Origin: CAZKUR01 sp964556005
GTDB taxonomy: Bacteria > Bacteroidota > Ignavibacteria > Ignavibacteriales > Ignavibacteriaceae
Assembly: GCA_964556005.1 (NCBI GenBank)
Contig: CAZKUR010000044.1
Coordinates: 1-32,717, forward strand
Reading direction: 5' to 3'
Length of the DNA stretch: 32,717 nt
The notes under the pieces were generated by a model, which saw only the letters and a list, made by a program, of their open reading frames with translations, had not been told where the DNA came from and made no database searches. The position numbers and the translations under genes are program-made. This document shows, piece after piece, positions 6,995 to 14,365 of this stretch (position 1 is its first letter; the number at the start of each line of letters is the position of its first letter).

Positions 6995-9076
6995 ATGAAC
7001 AGACCAAATAATTTAATAAACGAAAAAAGCCCTTACCTTCTCCAACATGCATACAATCCTGTGAACTGGTATCCCTGGGGAGATGAAGCATTTCAAAAGG
7101 CATCGGAAGAAGACAAACCTATTTTTCTCTCAATCGGTTACTCAACATGCCACTGGTGTCATGTAATGGAAAAAGAAACGTTTGAGGACAGAAAGGTTGC
7201 ATCGATAATGAACGAACATTTTGTCTCGATCAAGGTCGATAGGGAAGAACGGCCGGATATCGACGGTATTTACATGAATGTCTGCCAGTTACTGACCGGA
7301 GCAGGCGGCTGGCCGTTAACGATAATAATGACTTCCGATAAAAAACCTTTTTTTGCCGGGACTTATTTCCCAAAGCAGGGAAGATTCGGAAGAATCGGAA
7401 TGCTGGAGTTACTGCCGCAGATTAAAAATGTATGGGATGAAAGAAGAGAAGATATATTCAAAAGTACGGAAAGCATTTTAACAGCATTACAAAACCCCTC
7501 ATCAAAAACACAAAAAGGAACTTTAGATGAGTCTGTATTGGAAAAAACTTTCGATGAATTTTCCAACAGGTTTGATAAAGAATACGGAGGATTCGGAAAT
7601 GCTCCAAAGTTTCCGACACCTCATAATTTAATCTTTCTTCTAAGATATTCAAAAAGATTTAATGATAAATCACCAATTGATATTGTGGAAAAAACTTTAA
7701 CACGAATGAGAATGGGCGGAATTTATGATCATATCGGTTTCGGGTTCAGCCGTTATTCGACTGATAGAGAATGGCTTGTTCCTCATTTCGAAAAAATGCT
7801 TTATGATCAAGCTTTATTAACATTAGCTCTTACGGATACATATCTGCTTACTAAAAATATTTTTTATAAAAAAACAGCCGGGGAAATTCTAACTTATGTA
7901 TCAAGAGATTTAACTTCACCAAGAGGCGGGTTTTATTCCGCCGAAGATGCAGACAGCGAAGGCGAGGAAGGAAAATTTTATTTGTGGACTTATGAAGAAT
8001 TGAAATCTTTATTGCCTGAGGATGAATTTAATTTTACGGTAAAAGTTTTTAATATAAAAAAAGAAGGCAACTGGATCGATTCGGTAAACGGAGGAAAAAA
8101 CGGCACTAATATTCTACATTTAAAAAACTCAAAAGAAAAACTTGCAAACGAATTGAATATTTTACCAAAAGAATTTGAAATTAAATTTGAAAACGTTAGA
8201 CAGAAATTATTCGATGTAAGAAATAAAAGAATTCATCCGTACAAAGATGATAAAATATTAACCGACTGGAACGGTTTAATGATTTCCGCATTTGCGAGAG
8301 CTGCTCAGGTTTTTAACAATGATAATTATGTTCAAACGGCAGTGAATGCCGTTGAATTTATTTTAAATAATATGTATGATGAAGTAGGAAGAATGCTTCA
8401 CCGTTTCAGGGAAAAAGAAGCAGCAATTTACGGACACATTGACGATTATGCTTTCTTCATTCAAGGGTTAATCGATACTTATGAAACCGTTTTTGAAGAA
8501 AAATATTTGATTAAAGCAATAGAATTGACTAAACATTTGATTGAACATTTTTGGGATGAGGAAAACGGAGCATTTTATTTTTCAGCAGATTACTCTGAAA
8601 AATTATTAATTAGGCAGAAAGAAATTTACGATGGTGCAATTCCCTCCGGTAATTCCGTTGCGGCTTTAAATTTACTGCGGCTCGGCAGAATGACCGGAAG
8701 TACCGTTTGGGAGGAAAAAGCAAAGCAAATTCTTGATGCATTTTCTTCTCGAATAAATACTTCGCCTTCGGTATTTACACAATCGTTAATTGCATTGGAC
8801 TTTGCATTAGGTCCGACGAAAGAAATAATTATTGCTGGGGAAAAAAATTCCACTTTAGTTCAGGATATGATTAAAGAAATATACAGCCGATTCGTTCCAA
8901 GCAAAGTTATCTTATTGAAAGAAAAGAATAGCGAGTTAGCCAGATATGCATCATTCCTAAAAAATTATGATGAAATGGAGAGGAAGCCTGCCGTTTATAT
9001 TTGCGAAAATTATATGTGCCGAATGCCGGTGAATAATTTGGAAAATTTAAGGCGTTTACTTTCAGATAATGTCTAG
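6995..9076 (+). CDS. Thioredoxin-domain protein of the YyaL/DUF255 (SSP411) family
   Basis: This 693-aa cytoplasmic protein has an N-terminal thioredoxin-like domain (about 1-165) opening with the signature NLINEKSPYLLQHAYNPV and carrying a CHWC redox motif at 52-55, followed by the family-typical KVDREERPDID segment. The rest (about 170-690) looks like an (alpha/alpha)6 barrel related to N-acylglucosamine 2-epimerase/glycosidase folds, with NAPKFPTPHNL and FEKMLYDQALL blocks. Full length for the family (usually 670-750 aa). Its biochemical role is not established in bacteria. The ATG at 6995 has no strong ribosome site. It stands alone between two non-coding regions. Confidence 0.92.
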   Translation: MNRPNNLINEKSPYLLQHAYNPVNWYPWGDEAFQKASEEDKPIFLSIGYSTCHWCHVMEKETFEDRKVASIMNEHFVSIKVDREERPDIDGIYMNVCQLLTGAGGWPLTIIMTSDKKPFFAGTYFPKQGRFGRIGMLELLPQIKNVWDERREDIFKSTESILTALQNPSSKTQKGTLDESVLEKTFDEFSNRFDKEYGGFGNAPKFPTPHNLIFLLRYSKRFNDKSPIDIVEKTLTRMRMGGIYDHIGFGFSRYSTDREWLVPHFEKMLYDQALLTLALTDTYLLTKNIFYKKTAGEILTYVSRDLTSPRGGFYSAEDADSEGEEGKFYLWTYEELKSLLPEDEFNFTVKVFNIKKEGNWIDSVNGGKNGTNILHLKNSKEKLANELNILPKEFEIKFENVRQKLFDVRNKRIHPYKDDKILTDWNGLMISAFARAAQVFNNDNYVQTAVNAVEFILNNMYDEVGRMLHRFREKEAAIYGHIDDYAFFIQGLIDTYETVFEEKYLIKAIELTKHLIEHFWDEENGAFYFSADYSEKLLIRQKEIYDGAIPSGNSVAALNLLRLGRMTGSTVWEEKAKQILDAFSSRINTSPSVFTQSLIALDFALGPTKEIIIAGEKNSTLVQDMIKEIYSRFVPSKVILLKEKNSELARYASFLKNYDEMERKPAVYICENYMCRMPVNNLENLRRLLSDNV

Positions 9077-9488
9077 TTGAATAAAAGGATATTCATTTAC
9101 CTGGTACTTTTTATTTAACTCTTTCAGAGTAATTGACCTCAAATTTCTTTTTAACCAAGGGTGTTACCCAAGGCAAAAATATTTTCGCCTTCTGGGAAAG
9201 GGCATGCATCCGTTCTTCATTTTTTCATATTTCATCATTCTATATAGCACTAAATGCTTCAAATTGTGCATATAATGGCTATAAGTCATCCATTTGGCAG
9301 CTGATAATCATCCGTTATGTAGTTGATTATCATCCACATGAACCACTCCACTACTTGTTATTATATTTAATATTTTACAATAGCAACCCAATAAAAATTT
9401 AAAATTAATTTGAATAGTTTTCAATCGTAAGTTATTTTTTTTATTATTATTGTACTCTAATTCAAAAATAATTGAATAAGATTGATTA
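9077..9488. other. Structured intergenic region (412 bp)
   Basis: There is no credible gene here. Several inverted repeats are visible: ACTCT-TTC-AGAGT (9118-9130); a longer imperfect hairpin at 9167-9196 (CCC-AAGGC-a-AAAAT with ATTTT-c-GCCTT-ct-GGG); TATAGCAC/GTGCaTATA (9243-9273); and two copies of the odd palindrome TGATWATCA at 9302-9310 and 9324-9332, centred 22 bp apart. The last pair could be a tandem operator about 160 bp upstream of the sigma/FecR gene. Confidence 0.45.
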
Positions 9489-11102
9489 TTGGAGCAGGAT
9501 AATAAATTTATAAAGTCGTTGGTTGAAAGTGCACAGAACGGAAATAATTCCGCTTTTGAACAACTATTCCGTTTAAATTGCGGCAGGGTTTTTACTTTGT
9601 GTACCCGGCTTGCTGCTGATCCGATAGCGGCTCAGTATCTTACGGTAAACATTTTCATAAAAGCCTTTCAGGATATTGCATTTGCACGAAAAGATACTTC
9701 CTTCTCCTCCTGGCTTGCCGGTATTACGGTGTATATTACATTGCAGGAATTGCGGGATGAAAAAAGTGAACTTAATAAAGGAAAACTTTCGGATAAGAAA
9801 GAAAGAGAAATTGCTACTGGTATTTTCTTTGAAGCCTCCAATGATTCCCTTCTTGACAGTTCAATAAGTAAATTGGATTTTAATTCTAGGATGGCGGTTG
9901 TTCTGAAAGATATCGAGGAATATTCCCTGGATGAAACACTTGATATTATGGGCATTCCTATTGAAACTTTTTATGGAATAATTATTGTTGCACACGACGC
10001 CCTGATGAAAAATCTTGATATTGCCGGCGATGAAGAAATTTTAGTCCAAATGCTGAACCGGTTAAATCAAAAAATACAGCCGGGTGTTGACCTGTGGCCA
10101 CAAATTTTTAACGGCTTGAATACTTCTGAAGAAACCAAACCGGGTGAGAAAGAAAATGAAGCAGTAAAAAATTTCGGCGATTTTAAATCGCATAAATTAA
10201 AGAAGGTTAAAGAAAAAAAATCCGGCACAAAAATTAGAAAAGATAAAAATATTTCTATCCCGGGGAAAAAATCGGTTATCTTCATTCAAATCTTTAAATC
10301 CGCATTTTATATAATCTTGGCTGGGGCATTAGTATATGCCGGATATCATTTCTTATATGCTAATAAGAATTCATGGGAAGTAATTAAGATTAAAGGTCAA
10401 CCTCTATTAGGCGTAAATAATGTTGAAAATAAGGAGCCTTTTACTGACGGGAAAGTTCTGACTTCAGATTCGTTATCCGAAGCGGAAATTAAAATAAATG
10501 GTTACGGAAAGATTAAGGTGTTTCCTGCAACAAAGATAAAAAAACTTGCCGAGGCTGATGCAATATCAATTCAAGCCGGGAAAATTTCAGCCCACAGAGG
10601 AGAAGGGGAAAGGAAGATGGTTTTGATGCTTCCTTATGGCGAGATTATCGACACTATAGCAGGAAGCTCATACGATGTCGAATTAAATTCCGTAGGTGAA
10701 GCCACAGTAAGTGTAATTAAAGGATTTGTTTGGGTAAAAGAAAAAAATCAAGAATACGTAGTATCTGCAAAATATATCTGCAATGGAGTAAGAGATAGGA
10801 GTATGGGTATTCCTTATTATCTAACAGCAGACAAGACCATGCGGGTAAGTTTAAGTTACTTCGATATCAACAATGAAAAAGCTACTTTGTTTGGAGGGAT
10901 ATTGAAGAATTCCACTGAAAAGGATGCCGTTAGTTTATGGAATTTATTCAGCATGGTATCAAGAGATGATCGCTTTAAGCTCTATGATAAGTTGGCTTCT
11001 TTCGTCCCCCCACCCGATGATGTCGATAAGTCAGGCATCATACAACTGAATAGAAATATGCTTTTATCCTGGCTGAAAAAAATAATATTAGTTATTTCAT
11101 AG
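9489..11102 (+). CDS. Sigma-70-like / transmembrane / FecR-domain fusion protein
   Basis: This 537-aa protein combines parts that normally occur in separate proteins. Residues about 5-90 resemble ECF sigma region 2 (NGNNSAFEQLFRLNCGRVFT, then SWLAGITVYI). Residues about 120-175 resemble region 4 (DIEEYSLDETLDIMGIP), but the basic recognition-helix residues usual after GIP are replaced by ETFYGIIIVAHDAL, so promoter binding is doubtful. A Lys-rich linker (236-262) leads into one transmembrane helix (263-288). Residues about 320-435 form a FecR-like beta domain (KVFPATKIKKL, GEIIDTIAGSSYDVEL, SVIKGFVWVKE), predicted outside the membrane. The start is TTG at 9489; no better start or Shine-Dalgarno is visible. 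It may be a membrane-held signalling protein derived from a sigma/anti-sigma pair. The stop is 8 bp from the convergent lpdA end. Confidence 0.7.
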   Translation: MEQDNKFIKSLVESAQNGNNSAFEQLFRLNCGRVFTLCTRLAADPIAAQYLTVNIFIKAFQDIAFARKDTSFSSWLAGITVYITLQELRDEKSELNKGKLSDKKEREIATGIFFEASNDSLLDSSISKLDFNSRMAVVLKDIEEYSLDETLDIMGIPIETFYGIIIVAHDALMKNLDIAGDEEILVQMLNRLNQKIQPGVDLWPQIFNGLNTSEETKPGEKENEAVKNFGDFKSHKLKKVKEKKSGTKIRKDKNISIPGKKSVIFIQIFKSAFYIILAGALVYAGYHFLYANKNSWEVIKIKGQPLLGVNNVENKEPFTDGKVLTSDSLSEAEIKINGYGKIKVFPATKIKKLAEADAISIQAGKISAHRGEGERKMVLMLPYGEIIDTIAGSSYDVELNSVGEATVSVIKGFVWVKEKNQEYVVSAKYICNGVRDRSMGIPYYLTADKTMRVSLSYFDINNEKATLFGGILKNSTEKDAVSLWNLFSMVSRDDRFKLYDKLASFVPPPDDVDKSGIIQLNRNMLLSWLKKIILVIS

Positions 11103-11110
11103 TTTACAAT

Positions 11111-12529
11111 TTATTTTTTCTTAGGCCTGAAATAATCTGTGCTCTCTCCGAAAAATACTTCTGCAGCTTCCATTATTGTTTCTGTAAGAGTAGGATGCGG
11201 ATGAATTGTCAGCTTTAGATCGGTTAAGTTTGCACCCATTTCCATTGCTAAAACTCCTTCGGCAATCAACTCGCCTGCACCGTAACCGCAAATGCCAATT
11301 CCTAAAATTCTCTGCGTATCCGGTTCGACCAAAATTTTAGTAACACCGTCGTTTCGACCGAGAGTTGTAGCCCTGCCTGAAGCTGCCCATGGAAATTTTG
11401 CTGCTTCATATTTTATGTTTTTTTCTCTTGCCTGATTTTCTGTAAGTCCTGCCCAGGCAATTTCCGGATCAGTAAACACCACGGCAGGAATCGCTCTCGG
11501 ATCAAAAACGGATTTCTGTCCGTTGATAACTTCTACCGCAACTCTTCCTTCATGCGAAGCCTTATGTGCAAGCATTGGTTCGCCGACTATGTCGCCGATT
11601 GCAAATATATGAGGGTCGCCTGTTCTCATCTGCTCATCTACTGTAATCCAGCCGCGTTCGTTAACTTTAACTTTTGTATTTTCAAGTCCCAGCCCTTCGG
11701 TTACAGGCTTCCTCCCGATTGACATTAAAATATATTCATATTCTTCTTCAATTGTCTTTCCATCTTTGTTTTGAATCTTCACGCTAATTCCATCTTTAAC
11801 TTCCTTCATTTCAACTACTTTGCTTTCAAGCATCACCTTTTCAAATTTTTTATCAATCCGGCGAGAAAGATGAACTACCAGATCTCTATCGGCTCCGGGC
11901 AATAAACCAGGCATCATTTCAACAACTGAAACTTTACTTCCCAGGGATTGATAAACCGTACCTAATTCCAATCCGATATATCCACCGCCGATTATCAAAA
12001 GAGTTTTTGGAATAGCCGGAAGATCAAGTGCGGTTTTTGAGTTAAGCATCCTTGAGCTCTTTATATTAAGTGTAGGAATAGTTGCTATAACCGATCCGGT
12101 TGCAATAATGCAGTTTTCAAATTTATGTTCTTCAGTATCGCCCTCATGTTTTTCAATCTTCAAAGTAGTAGAATTTAAGAAACTAGCTGTGCCGCGGATA
12201 TAATTTACTTTTCTTTGTTTGGCAAGCTGACCTAATCCGCCGGTAAGTTTTTCAACTACACCGTTCTTCCAATTCCTTAAAGCATCAAGATCAATTTTAG
12301 GTTTGCCGAATTCAATTCCAAAACTTTTTGCTTCTTCTGTTTCATTAATTAATTTCGCTGCATGAAGCAAAGCCTTTGAAGGGATACAACCTCTATATAA
12401 GCATACACCGCCGGGATTTTTTTCTTTATCGATTAAAGTAACTTCCATTCCAAGATCAGCCGCAAGAAAGGCTGCGGCATAACCTCCGGGCCCGCCGCCG
12501 ATTACAGTTAGTTTTATTTTATCGGACAT
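11111..12529 (-). CDS. lpdA: Dihydrolipoyl dehydrogenase (PDH E3)
   Basis: This 472-aa FAD enzyme reoxidises dihydrolipoyl groups of the E2 component with NAD+. It has the FAD motif GGGPGG (11-16), redox-active disulfide Cys43/Cys48 in GGVCLYRGCIP, an NAD Rossmann motif IGGGYIGLELG, the second FAD motif AIGDIVGEPMLAHKASHEG, and the C-terminal His-Glu base in HPHPTLTE. It is the third gene of aceE-aceF-lpdA. AGGAAAA lies 8 nt before the ATG. The 110-bp gap to aceF holds a large hairpin. Confidence 0.95.
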   Translation of the reverse strand: MSDKIKLTVIGGGPGGYAAAFLAADLGMEVTLIDKEKNPGGVCLYRGCIPSKALLHAAKLINETEEAKSFGIEFGKPKIDLDALRNWKNGVVEKLTGGLGQLAKQRKVNYIRGTASFLNSTTLKIEKHEGDTEEHKFENCIIATGSVIATIPTLNIKSSRMLNSKTALDLPAIPKTLLIIGGGYIGLELGTVYQSLGSKVSVVEMMPGLLPGADRDLVVHLSRRIDKKFEKVMLESKVVEMKEVKDGISVKIQNKDGKTIEEEYEYILMSIGRKPVTEGLGLENTKVKVNERGWITVDEQMRTGDPHIFAIGDIVGEPMLAHKASHEGRVAVEVINGQKSVFDPRAIPAVVFTDPEIAWAGLTENQAREKNIKYEAAKFPWAASGRATTLGRNDGVTKILVEPDTQRILGIGICGYGAGELIAEGVLAMEMGANLTDLKLTIHPHPTLTETIMEAAEVFFGESTDYFRPKKK

Positions 12530-12545
12530 TCTGAGTTTTCCTGTT

Positions 12546-12605
12546 TTGCCGGGAGAGAATTGTTGAATTGTTATAATGTTTTATTGTTAACTACTCTCCC
12601 GGCAA
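12546..12605 (-). promoter_or_regulatory. Intercistronic hairpin between aceF and lpdA
   Basis: A perfect 12-bp GC-rich pair (TTGCCGGGAGAG at 12546-12557, CTCTCCCGGCAA at 12594-12605) encloses a 36-nt AT-rich loop. The lpdA start is 16 bp beyond it. There is no T tract in the direction of transcription, so it more likely affects mRNA processing, stability or partial attenuation than full termination. Confidence 0.55.
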
Positions 12606-12639
12606 TACAGCAATTAAACAATAAAGCAATTGAACTTTT

Positions 12640-14331
12640 TCAAAGCAGAATTTTAAAAGGCTGTTCCAAAGAATCGCAAACCCAACGCAAAAATCTTGCT
12701 GCATCAGCGCCGTCAATTATTCTATGATCGTAAGAAAGAGAAAGAGGAAGCATCAGCCTTGGTTTGAAGTTTCCGTCAATAAAAACAGGTTCAATTTTAC
12801 TTCTTGAAACTCCAAGAATTGCAACTTCGGGTGAATTAACAATTGGAGAAAAATAAGTTCCCCCGATTCCGCCTAAATTTGTAATAGTAATACATCCTCC
12901 CTGCATTTCCTCAAGCGAGATTTTTCTGTTTCGTGCTTTCTCCGCGAGTTCGCCTAACTCAACTGAAAGTTCAGTTAAATTCTTGCGGTCGGTATTTTTT
13001 ATTACAGGGACAATTAAACCATGATCAGTATCTACCGCAATTCCCACATTAAAATATTTCTTATAAATAATTTGATTTCTCTCCATATCAACACTGCTGT
13101 TGAACTGCGGAAATTTTTTAATTACAGTAGTTAAAATTTTTATTAGAATTGCTGTAACCGTTAATTTTCCGCCTTCTTTTTCAACGTTATGATTTAAATC
13201 TTTCCTAATTTGTTCAAGCTCGGTAATATCGGCTTTATCATATTGAGTAACATGCGGAGTATAGGCCCATGCATAGCTTAAGTGCTGTGCTGTCTTTGCA
13301 CGTACGTTGCTCATCTCTTTTCTTTCAATCTCACCCCATTTCGAAAAATCAGGCAAAGCTTCGGATTTAATTCCAGCACCAAATCCCGATTCTCTCTCAA
13401 TATTTAATTTTTTGACGTAAGCCTTAACATCATCCATCGAAATTCGTCCGCCGGGGCGCGAGCCCGGTACCTTATTTATATCAACCCCAAGTTCTCTTGC
13501 AATTCTCCGAACGGACGGAGCGGCAGGAGCAGCTCCCCGGTTTATAGGCGGCTGCACATCAGGTTTTTCAGAATATTCGGTAATTTCCTTTTCACCATGT
13601 AATTCCTTTTCCGGTTTTTGTTCTGCTTTCCCTTTTTCCTTAATTGCGTCTTTTACTTCAGCTCCTTCTTTTTCTTCAGCCTGTGCTTCAACCTTTGGAG
13701 TCTCTTCTTCCTTTTCCCGATTTACCTTTATTAATACCTGACCGACTTTAGCTTTATCACCGATTTTAATTAACACATCCGTAACAGTTCCGCTTATGTT
13801 GGATGGAACTTCTACAGTTGCTTTATCCGTTTCGATTTCAATTATTCCCTGTTCTTCTTCGATTTTATCACCTTTATTAACTAATACATTTATAACATCG
13901 GCAGAATCAATGTTTTCTCCAAGTTCGGGAAGCCTTACATCTACAATTTCTTGTGATGGCAGCTGTTTTTGTCCGTCTTTCACTATTGGGGTTTCAGGCT
14001 TATTATCATCGGGAACAGGTTCTTGTTTTGGTGTTTTTTCTGCAGTGATAATTTCATTTTTTGTTTTCTCTTCGGGTTTGCCGATTTTTTGAACTCCGTC
14101 ATCAACAATAATAATTATTTGGCCAACTTTAACTTTGTCGCCCTCTTTAACTAAAATGTCTTTAACATTTCCTTCAACCGATGATGGAACTTCAATTGTA
14201 GCTTTATCGGTTTCAATTTCAATAATGCCTTGCTCTTTTTTTACAGGATCGCCGGGTTTAACAAGTACACTTATAACGTCTGCCGATTCAATATTTTCAC
14301 CTAATTCCGGCAGTTTAAATTCTTTGGTCAT
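12640..14331 (-). CDS. aceF: Dihydrolipoamide acetyltransferase (PDH E2) with two lipoyl domains
   Basis: This 563-aa core subunit of pyruvate dehydrogenase transfers acetyl groups to CoA. Two tandem lipoyl domains are present (about 1-77 and 129-203), each with an EIETDKA motif; the lipoylated lysines are Lys43 and Lys170. Flexible charged and Pro-rich linkers follow (204-268), then a peripheral-subunit-binding domain (about 270-308, SVRRIARELGVD..VPGSRPGGRI) and the catalytic domain (about 335-563) with HRIIDG near 536-541. The near-identical lipoyl modules point to a tandem duplication. It lies 34 bp after aceE and 110 bp before lpdA. Confidence 0.95.
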   Translation of the reverse strand: MTKEFKLPELGENIESADVISVLVKPGDPVKKEQGIIEIETDKATIEVPSSVEGNVKDILVKEGDKVKVGQIIIIVDDGVQKIGKPEEKTKNEIITAEKTPKQEPVPDDNKPETPIVKDGQKQLPSQEIVDVRLPELGENIDSADVINVLVNKGDKIEEEQGIIEIETDKATVEVPSNISGTVTDVLIKIGDKAKVGQVLIKVNREKEEETPKVEAQAEEKEGAEVKDAIKEKGKAEQKPEKELHGEKEITEYSEKPDVQPPINRGAAPAAPSVRRIARELGVDINKVPGSRPGGRISMDDVKAYVKKLNIERESGFGAGIKSEALPDFSKWGEIERKEMSNVRAKTAQHLSYAWAYTPHVTQYDKADITELEQIRKDLNHNVEKEGGKLTVTAILIKILTTVIKKFPQFNSSVDMERNQIIYKKYFNVGIAVDTDHGLIVPVIKNTDRKNLTELSVELGELAEKARNRKISLEEMQGGCITITNLGGIGGTYFSPIVNSPEVAILGVSRSKIEPVFIDGNFKPRLMLPLSLSYDHRIIDGADAARFLRWVCDSLEQPFKILL

Positions 14332-14365
14332 AATTTTTCCGGGTTTTAATTCAATTCCTCAATAG

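Noticed and set aside
9133..9402. 89-aa plus-strand ORF in the yyaL-sigma/FecR gap
   Set aside because: TTG start, no ribosome site, odd composition, and it runs through several inverted repeats; it looks non-coding.
13796..14365. Plus-strand Ser/Ile-rich ORFs opposite aceF
   Set aside because: Shadows of the duplicated lipoyl-domain coding sequence; low complexity with no family features.
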